Shown here: piece by piece, positions 54,557 through 63,434 of the stretch
Numbering within the stretch: the first letter of the stretch is position 1
Layout: each line of letters opens with the position of its first letter
NCBI RefSeq assembly: GCF_000316115.1
Contig: NZ_JH993797.1
Location: 3,892,486-3,956,485, forward strand
Source: Leptolyngbya sp. PCC 7375
GTDB taxonomy: Bacteria > Cyanobacteriota > Cyanobacteriia > Phormidesmidales > Phormidesmidaceae
DNA length: 64,000 nt
Reading direction: 5' to 3'
Translations under genes and position numbers: made by a program
The notes under the pieces: generated by a model
The model's input: the letters and a program-made list of their open reading frames with translations, nothing else
The model's database searches: none
What the model was told of the DNA's origin: nothing

Positions 54557-55009
54557 TTATTCTTCAATCTCACGTAGACGGGCAAGTTTTAAGGAAAAGG
54601 CTCCTGCACCCTGGCCAGCATAGGACCTAACCCTTACAGTGTACTGACCAGATTTAGAAATGCGTGCAAACAGCAATGAGTTAGTCGAACCATCTGGACC
54701 GTCGTCGTTTTCACTGACAGTGGTACCGTCATCTCCTATAAGGCTAACCAGTGTATCGAACTCTTCCGAAATAACATCGATAGTGATCTGGTCACCTTCA
54801 AACAGCTCAACGCTGTAATCCCTAGCAAACCCACCTACTCCAGTAGGGATATCGTTTTCAGAAAGCGTATCGCTAATTTCACGTCCTCCCGCTATTTCGA
54901 TGGGGTTATAAATTTGAGCCACAGCGCCAGCAGCGTTCATCATCCCAAACGTGACCAATGTGGTAGGAATAAGCAAAGCACGGCGTAAAATTTTCCTAGA
55001 TTGCTTCAT
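54557..55009 (-). CDS. Secreted PPC-domain protein
   Basis: A 150-residue protein with a signal peptide (cleavage likely after AVAQ, near residue 32) and one pre-peptidase C-terminal (PPC, PF04151-like) beta-sandwich: RDYSVELFEGDQITIDV, FDTLVSLIGDDG and GQYTVRVRSYAG. It stands alone, first gene right of the tRNA cluster. Such stand-alone PPC proteins are common in cyanobacteria; the partner is unknown. Confidence 0.85.
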   Translation of the reverse strand: MKQSRKILRRALLIPTTLVTFGMMNAAGAVAQIYNPIEIAGGREISDTLSENDIPTGVGGFARDYSVELFEGDQITIDVISEEFDTLVSLIGDDGTTVSENDDGPDGSTNSLLFARISKSGQYTVRVRSYAGQGAGAFSLKLARLREIEE

Positions 55010-55229
55010 GATTGCAAAAGAGACGGATTATTGAATTGGTGACATTATGCCCCAAGTGATGATTTCATTGTGTTGCCAAGCCAGCTTGTAACGTTCATTA
55101 GCCAGCTTGATTACTGAAGCTAACGCTCCGTCAATTTTCCACACAAAATCTCAGTTTTTTATTGAGTTATGCTGCCCTTCGCGCTAATGAATATAGTCAT
55201 CTTTATGGCTTGCACGTAAGGTTACTCCT

Positions 55230-55721
55230 ATGCCCCTTTCTGACGGCTCCCCAACCCTAGTAGACCGTAATTCTCATCAGACACTGCAGCGGCTGCGTGG
55301 CCTGAGTCATGTTTTAGATAATGCGATCGCAATCCCAGGTATAGGCTATCGAGTAGGTTTAGATCCTCTTATCGGTCTTCTGCCCGGTGGTGGAGATTTA
55401 ATGGCAGGGCTGATCTCTATTTATGTCGTTATAGAAGCCGCTCGCCTAGGGGTCCCTGCTGCGACCCTAGGTCGCATGGGCTTAAACATCCTGACGGAGG
55501 TTCTCATGGGCACTGTGCCCATGATTGGAGATTTCTTTGACGTGGTCTGGAAAGCCAATGCACGCAATGTCGATCTGCTAGAACGGCATATTCGAAATCC
55601 CATTCCTAGCCGCAAAACAGATAAATTATTCGCAATCATATTGATTGTAGGACTATTGACCCTTGTCTTAGGAGCAGCCACCTTGTCACTATTGTTTGTG
55701 CGCTGGGTCCTACAGCTGTAA
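55230..55721 (+). CDS. DUF4112 membrane protein
   Basis: A 163-residue protein with the DUF4112 pattern LDNAIAIPGIGYRVGLDPLIG, LLPGGGDLMAGLISIYV and a C-terminal membrane helix (KLFAIILIVGLLTLVLGAATLSLLF). Role unknown. A weakly hydrophobic helix lies around 45-70. The next gene starts 43 bp behind it. Confidence 0.85.
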   Translation: MPLSDGSPTLVDRNSHQTLQRLRGLSHVLDNAIAIPGIGYRVGLDPLIGLLPGGGDLMAGLISIYVVIEAARLGVPAATLGRMGLNILTEVLMGTVPMIGDFFDVVWKANARNVDLLERHIRNPIPSRKTDKLFAIILIVGLLTLVLGAATLSLLFVRWVLQL

Positions 55722-55764
55722 CATAATAAGCCTGTCAAATAGGCCTGCGGGATAGAGAAATTCA

Positions 55765-56814
55765 ATGGTTGGAGCAGCCGATTTTGTGGCCGACATCACT
55801 AAAGGTGGCACAGACCAAGATGTAACGCTCGACTTTAAAATTCCCGACCCTAGCGACACTAGTATTCCTGATCAGGATTTCAGTTATCAAATCGATATCG
55901 CTTGGCAAGTTTGCGATCGCTTTGATTTGCAGACTGATATTTGGCGTGGTCGAATTCTTAGAGCTGTTCGCGATCGTGAAAAACAGGGGGGCGATGGTCG
56001 TGGCACCGGATTTTTAAATTGGCTAAAAGATCGAGAAATTAGCAAGAGCCAAGCTTATGCCCTAATTGAGCTGGGTAATAGCGCCGACGAGCTGCTTAAA
56101 GAAGGCTTACTAAATGAACAGTCTGTCAACCAATTTAGCAAGCGAGCCTTTGTGGAAACGGCCCAAGCTGCACCAGAAGTGCAACAAATGGTCACCGAAG
56201 CCGCTCGTCGTGGAGAGCACATTACTCGCAAAGAAGTCAAACAGCTAGCCGATGAATGGACAGCGATGACCTCCGATTTAATTCCTGAAACAGTCCGTGA
56301 AAAAGCAGCAAACAACACCATCCCAACTCGATATCTCACCCCCTTGGTCAAGGAGATGGAAAAACTGCCCCCGAGCCATCAAGAAACGCTCCGCACCGAA
56401 GCTGCTCAAAATCCAGACGTAGATACTCTCAAGCAAATTACATCTGAAGCCCGTTATTTATCTAAGTACATTGCTGCAGCTAGTCAGGTACAGACGATTG
56501 ATCCAGATGTTGTGAATTTAGAACAAGCACTGGAAGAAGCATTACGAGTAGGCTGCTTAAACTCCACGGCAGATTTGGTCAATCAAGCCACTCAGCTAGA
56601 ACAGGCAACCGCCAAACTCTATACCGCATGGCGACGCATCAATAAGCTAGCGGAGCGTGTTTATGTCGATAGTGGCGAAAGTACACCTAATTTGCGCGCC
56701 CTCCTGAGTGCACTAACGCCCCTAACCAATGAAATTATTGAAATCCAACTGGGTAGCGCTAATAGCCCTTCTACGAAAACCATACGGTTAAAGGTACTGG
56801 GAGAAATCGAGTAG
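55765..56814 (+). CDS. Conserved unknown protein with HTH-like segment
   Basis: A 349-residue, mostly helical, acidic protein. A segment near 95-115 (LKDREISKSQAYALIELGNS) reads like a helix-turn-helix, as in ParB/KorB-type proteins, but no ParB nuclease motif is seen. No signal peptide. It is read from the ATG at 55765 behind GGGATAGAG. I recognise no named family; it lies 43 bp behind the DUF4112 gene. Confidence 0.62.
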   Translation: MVGAADFVADITKGGTDQDVTLDFKIPDPSDTSIPDQDFSYQIDIAWQVCDRFDLQTDIWRGRILRAVRDREKQGGDGRGTGFLNWLKDREISKSQAYALIELGNSADELLKEGLLNEQSVNQFSKRAFVETAQAAPEVQQMVTEAARRGEHITRKEVKQLADEWTAMTSDLIPETVREKAANNTIPTRYLTPLVKEMEKLPPSHQETLRTEAAQNPDVDTLKQITSEARYLSKYIAAASQVQTIDPDVVNLEQALEEALRVGCLNSTADLVNQATQLEQATAKLYTAWRRINKLAERVYVDSGESTPNLRALLSALTPLTNEIIEIQLGSANSPSTKTIRLKVLGEIE

Positions 56815-57155
56815 GCACAACACACCAACAGATGTACTATGACCGATGGCCCAAAGGTTGAAACACAAGCTGATGAGCCATTTCCCAAGTCATATGTCAG
56901 CTTTCTAACCAGACAGGCCCATAGCTTGAAGCAATATCAATCTAATAGATAAAAATTCTAAATAGATTATCCTGGAACACTTGCAAACAAAAAGAGTTGA
57001 GACACTTTAGGCCTATCGGCAAACATATTTACTCTCCTGATAGGGTGTAAAGTGTGAAAACAGGTGTCAATATTTAAGTTAACCACAGCCACTGTGCTAT
57101 GCCATAGCTTAGATATGGACAGCGAGTGGTTATTGTAAGCAGGAATTGGACAGAT

Positions 57156-57851
57156 ATGCCGCAGCTTGAGGCCAGCCCAGCGCTCGACTTCCAAAGTGAA
57201 GCGTATAAGGATGCGTACAGTCGCATCAACGCAATCGTAATCGAAGGGGAATGGGAAGCTAACGATAACTACCAGAAGTTAGCTGAACACCTCGGTGAGC
57301 ATAAAGATGAGTTGATTAAGCTCGCTCGCATGGAAAAACGTCACATGAAGGGCTTCCAAGCTTGTGGCAAAAATTTAAATGTGACCCCTGACATGAAGTT
57401 TGCAAAAGAGTTTTTTGCTAAGCTTCATGATAACTTTAAGCAGGCCCGGGACGAAGGCAAAGTCGTAACCTGTTTGTTAATTCAGTCTTTAATTATTGAG
57501 ACCTTTGCTATTTCAGCGTACAACATCTATATTCCAGTCGCAGACGACTTTGCTCGAAAGATCACCGAAGGTGTAGTCAAAGATGAATACATGCACCTCA
57601 ATTTCGGTGAAGAGTGGCTTAAAGCTAACTTCGACTCTGCGAAGAAGGAGTTAGAGGAAGCCAATCGTCAAAACCTACCTCTGGTTTGGCAAATGCTAAA
57701 TCAAGTGGCTGATGACGCTGCTATACTAGGCATGGAAAAAGATGCCCTAGTTGAAGACTTCATGATTACCTATGGTGAAGCCTTAGGTAATATTGGTTTC
57801 AGTAGTCGTGACGTCATGCGGCTTTCTGCTCAAGGTCTAGCGACAGCATAA
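57156..57851 (+). CDS. ado: Aldehyde-deformylating oxygenase
   Basis: A 231-residue di-iron enzyme (ATG at 57156) that converts fatty aldehydes to alkanes and formate. The iron ligands lie in IVIEGEWEANDNY, LARMEKRHMKGF (Glu-x-x-His) and VVKDEYMHLNFG (Glu-x-x-His), with VVTCLLIQSLIIETFAI between. Fully typical of the cyanobacterial enzyme. It lies next to its partner acyl-ACP reductase on the same strand with a terminator between them. Confidence 0.97.
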   Translation: MPQLEASPALDFQSEAYKDAYSRINAIVIEGEWEANDNYQKLAEHLGEHKDELIKLARMEKRHMKGFQACGKNLNVTPDMKFAKEFFAKLHDNFKQARDEGKVVTCLLIQSLIIETFAISAYNIYIPVADDFARKITEGVVKDEYMHLNFGEEWLKANFDSAKKELEEANRQNLPLVWQMLNQVADDAAILGMEKDALVEDFMITYGEALGNIGFSSRDVMRLSAQGLATA

Positions 57852-57887
57852 TGTTGTATTAGAAACATAATGTTGTATTAGATATTG

Positions 57888-57920
57888 AAAGAGGCTGATC
57901 ATGCGATCAGCCTCTTTTTT
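57888..57920 (+). terminator. Terminator after ado
   Basis: Stem AAAGAGGCTGATC / GATCAGCCTCTTT with a 4-base loop and six T. It separates ado from aar, so aar must have its own promoter or depend on read-through. Confidence 0.88.
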
Positions 57921-58016
57921 GTGTGGATAGCGATTAGGTTGCAGCGAACCGCAAGACTGTAACGTTTTGTTGTAGTCTGATTTTCTAAGATTATTTTTTT
58001 AATAGAAGCGTCCCAC

Positions 58017-59039
58017 ATGTTTGGCTTAATTGGACACCTGACCAACTTAGAACACGCCCAATCGGTTGCCCGAGATTTGGGATATCCAGAGTATGGCAGC
58101 CAGGGCTTGGATTTTTGGTGTAGTGCGCCTCCATTTGTAGTTGAGGATATTAAGGTAACCAGTGCCACTGGTCAAGTGATTGAAGGACGCTACGTAGAGT
58201 CCTGCTTTCTACCCGAAATGCTGGCAACGCGACGAATTAAGGCAGCGACTCGAAAGATCTTGAATGCGATGGCCCACGCCCAGAAGCAAGATATTAATAT
58301 CACTGCCTTGGGTGGGTTTTCTTCAATCATTTTTGAAAATTTCAAGCTAGAGCAAATCCGACGCATTCGTAACTTAGAGCTTGACTTTCGGCGTTTTACC
58401 ACTGGGAATACGCACACCGCTTACATCATTTGTGAGCAAGTGGAGCAGGCAGCCCCCAAATACAACATCGATTTGTCTAACGCAACCGTTGCTGTATGTG
58501 GAGCCACAGGAGATATTGGCAGTGCCGTATGCCGCTGGCTCAGCGAAAAGACAGGGGTTAAAGATTTATTACTCATTGCTCGTAATCGAGAGCGTCTAGA
58601 CAATCTTAAGGACGAGATTGGTATGGGTAAAATCATGGGCCTAGAGGATGCCCTACCCCAAGCAGACGTGGTGGTTTGGGTGGCTAGCATGCCCAAGGGC
58701 GTCGACATCGACCCAAACACATTAAAGCAGCCCTGTTTGATGGTAGATGGCGGTTATCCGAAGAATATTGGCAGCCATTTTAGCAATCCTGCAGTCCATG
58801 TTCTCAAGGGCGGTATTGTTGAACATAGCCTAGACATTGATTGGCGAATTATGCACATCGTCGCCATGGATGTACCGGCTCGACAGTTGTTTGCTTGCTT
58901 TGCTGAATCCATGTTGTTGGAATTTGAGAAGTGGCATACTAACTTCTCTTGGGGGAGAAATCAAATTACGCTTGAGAAAATGGAGCAAATTGGTTCAGCC
59001 TCTATCAAACATGGGTTTCGTCCCTTGCTAACAACTTAA
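58017..59039 (+). CDS. aar: Long-chain acyl-ACP reductase
   Basis: A 340-residue enzyme that reduces acyl-ACP to the fatty aldehyde used by ADO. It starts MFGLIGHLTNLEHAQSVARD; the catalytic Cys lies near 294 is not assigned by eye, but the NADPH-binding motif VAVCGATGDIGSAVCRWL (near 158) and FGSMS-like surroundings match the family. The ado-aar pair defines the cyanobacterial alkane pathway. accA follows on the same strand. Confidence 0.96.
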   Translation: MFGLIGHLTNLEHAQSVARDLGYPEYGSQGLDFWCSAPPFVVEDIKVTSATGQVIEGRYVESCFLPEMLATRRIKAATRKILNAMAHAQKQDINITALGGFSSIIFENFKLEQIRRIRNLELDFRRFTTGNTHTAYIICEQVEQAAPKYNIDLSNATVAVCGATGDIGSAVCRWLSEKTGVKDLLLIARNRERLDNLKDEIGMGKIMGLEDALPQADVVVWVASMPKGVDIDPNTLKQPCLMVDGGYPKNIGSHFSNPAVHVLKGGIVEHSLDIDWRIMHIVAMDVPARQLFACFAESMLLEFEKWHTNFSWGRNQITLEKMEQIGSASIKHGFRPLLTT

Positions 59040-59147
59040 ATCTCCCCTGTTATTTACAGTTCATGCCAGTTGGCTATGACAATGAGTAAATTTTAGGGGA
59101 CAGTTTACGATAGGGTGGAATCACTGCTGGAGGTACCTAAAACTGTT

Positions 59148-60128
59148 ATGGCGACAACAGAACGAAGGCCTATTTTGCTTGACTTTGAAAAGCCTTTAGC
59201 TGAACTAGAGTCTCGCATATTGCAAATAAGGGCCTTGGCTGAAGACAATGATGTCGACGTTTCAGCACAAATTCAACAACTAGAATCCCGTGCCCAGCAA
59301 CTACGCCAGGAGATTTTTACTAGCCTGACACCAGCTCAGCGTATTCAGGTAGCACGTCATCCTCGTAGACCCAGCACCTTAGACTATATTCAAGCAATTT
59401 CGGACGAATGGATTGAGCTGCATGGCGATCGTCGCTCTGGAAAGGATGATCTTGCTTTAGTAGGCGGTATCGCTCGTTTTCATGGCCACTCAGTTGTCAT
59501 GTTAGGCCACCAAAAAGGCCGAGATACAAAGGATAATGTTGCCCGCAATTTTGGCATGGCATCTCCTGGAGGCTATCGCAAAGCGATGCGACTCATGGAG
59601 CATGCAAATCGTTTTAAGATGCCGATTTTCACCTTTATCGATACGCCAGGAGCATGGGCTGGTTTAGAAGCTGAGCAACTAGGGCAAGGCGAAGCCATTG
59701 CCTATAATCTTCGCGAAATGTTTCGTCTAGATAGTCCTATTATTTGCACTGTCATTGGAGAAGGTGGCTCTGGCGGGGCATTGGGCATCGGTGTTGGCGA
59801 CCGTCTCATTATGTTTGAGCATTCTGTTTATACCGTTGCTAGTCCTGAAGCCTGTGCCGCTATTTTGTGGAAGGATGCATCTAGGGCATCACAAGCAGCC
59901 GAAGCCCTCAAAATTACAGCTTGGGATTTGAAAAACCTAGGTATTTTGGACCATCTACTACCTGAACCGATTGGTGGTGCTCATGCTAATCCTATCAAGG
60001 CAGCTGAAGGATTAGAAACAGCTCTGCTAGAGAATCTTGAAGCATTACTGGAAATCTCACCAGAGCAACGTCGACAGGAACGCTATCGTAAGTTTCGACA
60101 GATTGGCGTATTTTCTGAAGCTGCATAA
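59148..60128 (+). CDS. accA: Acetyl-CoA carboxylase carboxyltransferase subunit alpha
   Basis: A 326-residue protein from the ATG at 59148 (MATTERRPILLDFEKPL), which matches the usual cyanobacterial start; the GTG at 59115 adds 11 residues. Motifs: RHPRRPSTLDYI, WIELHGDRRSGKDDLALVGG, FTFIDTPGAWAGLEAE and GEGGSGGALGIGVGDR. It makes malonyl-CoA with AccD, feeding fatty acid synthesis. Placing accA behind ado-aar couples fatty-acid supply and alkane output. Confidence 0.97.
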   Translation: MATTERRPILLDFEKPLAELESRILQIRALAEDNDVDVSAQIQQLESRAQQLRQEIFTSLTPAQRIQVARHPRRPSTLDYIQAISDEWIELHGDRRSGKDDLALVGGIARFHGHSVVMLGHQKGRDTKDNVARNFGMASPGGYRKAMRLMEHANRFKMPIFTFIDTPGAWAGLEAEQLGQGEAIAYNLREMFRLDSPIICTVIGEGGSGGALGIGVGDRLIMFEHSVYTVASPEACAAILWKDASRASQAAEALKITAWDLKNLGILDHLLPEPIGGAHANPIKAAEGLETALLENLEALLEISPEQRRQERYRKFRQIGVFSEAA

Positions 60129-60448
60129 TCATTGTCCGCAATGTAATTGCTCTAGCGTTGCTTGGAGCAAAGGCTATCCCATATGCAGCTCAAGGTGCAG
60201 CAAGCCTAACGGCTATACGCTCTAGGTTATATTCCAGGTCTTTTATGCGGGTACTCACCTCTGATGAAATCAAAGATTAATGAGATCCTGATAAGTTGTT
60301 GTTATGTGGATACAACCCTCATAAAGACTATTTTTTAATCCATTCAATAAAATCTCATAGTCTGAAAACACCACATTATTCGCAACATTTGTTAACATTA
60401 AGCTTAAGTGATTTTTCATTGACGCCTACGCATCCTTGACGCTCCTTA
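60129..60448. other. Intergenic region, no gene seen
   Basis: 320 bp between accA and the SDR gene, without a convincing ORF or hairpin. It should hold the SDR promoter. Confidence 0.4.
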
Positions 60449-61177
60449 ATGAATACTGTCCCCAACCGTCGCGCATTGATTACAGGTGCTAGTACTGGTA
60501 TCGGTCGTGCTACTGCGCTGGCCTTTGCTAAGGCTGGCTTTGATGTAGCACTAGTCAGTCGTTCAACAGATAAGCTAAAGGCCTTAGAAGACGAGATTGG
60601 CAAGATCGCAACCGTTAAGGCCCAAAGCTTTCCCTTAGATTTGAGCATAATTGCTCAAATCAAGGAACAAGTAACGCACATATTAGAGGCCTTTGGCCCC
60701 GTTGACGTGCTAGTTAACAATGCCGGGATGGGGTACACGGGGGAACTCAACCAAATGCCTTTGGATGACTGGTGTCGCGTCCTTGATCTAAATGTCACTA
60801 GCGTCTTCCAATGCATTCAGGCTGTACTTCCGGGAATGCGCGATCGCAAAAGCGGCATGATTATTAATGTGGCCTCAATTGCCGCACGCCAAGCTTTCCC
60901 GGAATGGGGAGCCTATGGCATTAGCAAAGCAGCCGTTGTAGCACTATCCAAAGCTATTTCTGTAGAAGAAAGAAATCATGGCATTCGGGTAGTGACCATT
61001 TTGCCTGGAGCGGTCAATACACCTCTTTGGGATACCGACACCGTGCAAGCCGACTTTGACCGCTCCGGTATGTTGACTCCCGAACTAGTTGCAAACGCTA
61101 TTCTACAAACTGCGCTCCTACCCTCTGGGGCTGTGGTCGAAGAGCTGACCATAATGCCAAGTGGAGGAGCCTTGTGA
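60449..61177 (+). CDS. Short-chain dehydrogenase/reductase
   Basis: A 242-residue Rossmann-fold oxidoreductase. NADP(H) motif TGASTGIGRATAL near residue 12, NNAG near 90, catalytic Ser in VASIAAR (near 142) and YGISKAA (near 155), i.e. the Ser-Tyr-Lys set is complete. In several cyanobacteria an SDR of this type lies next to the alkane genes; the substrate is not known. Confidence 0.92.
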   Translation: MNTVPNRRALITGASTGIGRATALAFAKAGFDVALVSRSTDKLKALEDEIGKIATVKAQSFPLDLSIIAQIKEQVTHILEAFGPVDVLVNNAGMGYTGELNQMPLDDWCRVLDLNVTSVFQCIQAVLPGMRDRKSGMIINVASIAARQAFPEWGAYGISKAAVVALSKAISVEERNHGIRVVTILPGAVNTPLWDTDTVQADFDRSGMLTPELVANAILQTALLPSGAVVEELTIMPSGGAL

Positions 61178-61281
61178 TTCTCTAACCAATATTTCAAGGT
61201 AGCCAAGCCAGCTTGATCACATTTCGCTTGCCTACACGAATATCCTTTTGCTCACTATCTAGAACTCAAGTTACCCACACC

Positions 61282-61995
61282 ATGGTTATTTCTACTAACG
61301 GTTCCACCAATGGCTCTACAACGAATGGTCTGCTTAACGGGCAATCATTGGAATCTAGTATCCGCCCTGATCGTGCTAAAACCAAAGGACACGATGCATT
61401 ACTGCACGAGCCTTCCACTGACAATACAAAGCTAATGGAAGCCGTGCATACAATGCTGGCCGAGCTTGGTGAAGATCCTGAGCGTGAGGGCTTATTGAAA
61501 ACCCCCAAACGGGTAGCCGAAGCGATGCGTTTTCTTACCCAAGGCTATACTCAATCTTTAGAAACCCTCGTCAATAACGCCATTTTTGACGAGGGTCACA
61601 ATGAAATGGTTTTGGTGCGAGATATTAACTTCTTTAGCTTGTGTGAGCACCATATGTTGCCCTTTATGGGTCGGGCCCATGTAGCTTACATTCCTAATCA
61701 GAAGGTAGTCGGTTTAAGTAAATTAGCCCGTATCGTTGAGATGTATTCTCGCCGTCTACAGGTGCAGGAACGCCTCACACGGCAGGTAGCTGAAGCCATC
61801 AGCGAAATCTTAGAACCACAGGGTGTGGCTATTGTAATGGAAGCAAGTCATATGTGTATGGCTATGCGTGGGGTGCAAAAGCCCGGTTCTTGGACAGTGA
61901 CAAGCGCTATGCTTGGTGTCTTCCAAGATGACCAGAAAACACGCGAAGAGTTCTTAAGCCTCATTCGCCATCAGCCAGCTTTCTCTAACTACTAG
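61282..61995 (+). CDS. folE: GTP cyclohydrolase I
   Basis: A 237-residue protein from the ATG at 61282; an upstream frame to 61213 is unlikely to be used. After a Ser/Asn/Gly-rich N terminus of about 35 residues, the FolE core has EDPEREGLLKTPKRVAEAM, FFSLCEHHMLPF (zinc Cys and His), IPNQKVVGLSKLARIVEM and ASHMCMAMRGVQKP (third zinc ligand Cys). It makes dihydroneopterin triphosphate for folate or pterin synthesis. Confidence 0.96.
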   Translation: MVISTNGSTNGSTTNGLLNGQSLESSIRPDRAKTKGHDALLHEPSTDNTKLMEAVHTMLAELGEDPEREGLLKTPKRVAEAMRFLTQGYTQSLETLVNNAIFDEGHNEMVLVRDINFFSLCEHHMLPFMGRAHVAYIPNQKVVGLSKLARIVEMYSRRLQVQERLTRQVAEAISEILEPQGVAIVMEASHMCMAMRGVQKPGSWTVTSAMLGVFQDDQKTREEFLSLIRHQPAFSNY

Positions 61996-62178
61996 AAAGA
62001 AATCTGAAAAAATAACTTGCTAAGACTTCCCCTAGGAAAAGCAACGATACAGTGAGATGGATCTTTTCGGCAGGAACTCACATCTACCGAGAATGTTCTA
62101 TTTTATCGATATGCTGACTAACAGCAGCTTGTCATGCTCACACCCTCGATTGTGATTTATTAGGAGTAAGCGGAGCCC

Positions 62179-62652
62179 ATGAGTACCCTGAACGTTGAAA
62201 CTGCTGGTGAAACCATCAGCGCTGGCGCTGAAAGCTTTCAAGCTAGCCATGTGGATGTGATTGAAACTGTCATTGCCAGCCTGGACCAGGGGGGTAATGC
62301 CATGGTTAGTCGTGATGATGAGGGCTATCTTTGGAAATTTACCTATGGCAGTGTGGCTGTTTATGTCCAACTTACGGGTACTGGAGATGAAGATACTCTA
62401 ACTGTATGGTCTCCCCTTTTGAAGTTACCTGTAACCAACCAAAATGATTTGATGCAGGAGCTATTGGCCAAGAACTGTGGTGAAACCTTTGAGGCCTGCT
62501 TCGGAATTTCTAACCAAGAAGTCCTTGTCTTAGCGAGTCGGATTCTTGCCGATATTAATCCCGGTGAAATCTCTCGACTGATGACGATTGTCGCCACAAT
62601 CGCCGACGAAACGGATGATGTTCTGAAGGAGAAATATCCTTCTGCCAGTTAA
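62179..62652 (+). CDS. YbjN-domain protein
   Basis: A 157-residue protein with the YbjN pattern: VDVIETVIASLDQGGNAMV, YGSVAVYVQLTG, LTVWSPLLKLPVTNQNDLM and ending DETDDVLKEKYPS. YbjN folds act as type III secretion chaperone-like or sensing domains; here the role is unknown. The next gene starts 4 bp behind it, so the two form an operon. Confidence 0.82.
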   Translation: MSTLNVETAGETISAGAESFQASHVDVIETVIASLDQGGNAMVSRDDEGYLWKFTYGSVAVYVQLTGTGDEDTLTVWSPLLKLPVTNQNDLMQELLAKNCGETFEACFGISNQEVLVLASRILADINPGEISRLMTIVATIADETDDVLKEKYPSAS

Positions 62653-62656
62653 AACC

Positions 62657-63394
62657 ATGACAGCAACATGGCGGCTCATTGACCCCATAGAGGCCTCTGG
62701 CATCACTCAAATGGCTATTGACGAGTGGTTATTGGAGCAGCATCGTTTGGCGTATGAGCTGCCTTGTTTAAGGTTTTACACATGGAAGCCTGCTGCGATT
62801 TCTCTGGGTTATCATCAGCGTGATTATCCAGACCACTGGAATACACTTAAGTGGAACGGCCAAGCCCTTGACATCGTAAGACGACCCAGCGGCGGGAGAG
62901 CCGTCTTACACCAGGGAGATCTAACCTATAGCCTGGTGCTTTCTGGCTATGGCGGGCGGCGACGGGATATCTATGCTCAACTCTGTCAGTTTCTAATCGA
63001 GGGCTGGAAACAATTAGGAATTCCGCTATCCTTAGGCTCTAACAAACGTGGCTATCAGCAAACGCACAATTGCTTTGGTAGCAATACTGTAGCTGATTTG
63101 GTTATGGATAATGGTTATAAACTTATTGGCAGTGCTCAGCTTTATCGTCATAGCTGTATCTTGCAACATGGCTCCATAAGACTTATGCCCAACCCGGATT
63201 TAGTTCAAGCCGTGTTCGGTAGCCCTGTGACTCCGCCACCTAACCTAGGCAGCATTCACTGCATTGATGTTGCTGGAGCACTCACGGTTGCCGCTGAGAA
63301 CATTTTCAATATCCAGTTCAAAAAAAAGCCGCTCTCACCACAAGAGCAGGAACAGGCCCTCGCTTGGGCTCAAGCCAAATATCATGCATCGTGA
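62657..63394 (+). CDS. Lipoate/biotin-protein ligase family protein
   Basis: A 245-residue protein of the BPL/LplA/LipB fold. Characteristic blocks: MAIDEWLLEQHR, RRPSGGRAVLHQGDLTYSLV and KLIGSAQLYRHSCILQHGSI, with the conserved Lys of the GSAQ region. It probably transfers lipoate or octanoate to a carrier protein. It lies 4 bp behind the YbjN gene. Confidence 0.88.
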   Translation: MTATWRLIDPIEASGITQMAIDEWLLEQHRLAYELPCLRFYTWKPAAISLGYHQRDYPDHWNTLKWNGQALDIVRRPSGGRAVLHQGDLTYSLVLSGYGGRRRDIYAQLCQFLIEGWKQLGIPLSLGSNKRGYQQTHNCFGSNTVADLVMDNGYKLIGSAQLYRHSCILQHGSIRLMPNPDLVQAVFGSPVTPPPNLGSIHCIDVAGALTVAAENIFNIQFKKKPLSPQEQEQALAWAQAKYHAS

Positions 63395-63434
63395 TTAGCT
63401 ACAGCCAATAGATTCCGGCTGAATAAGACGAACA

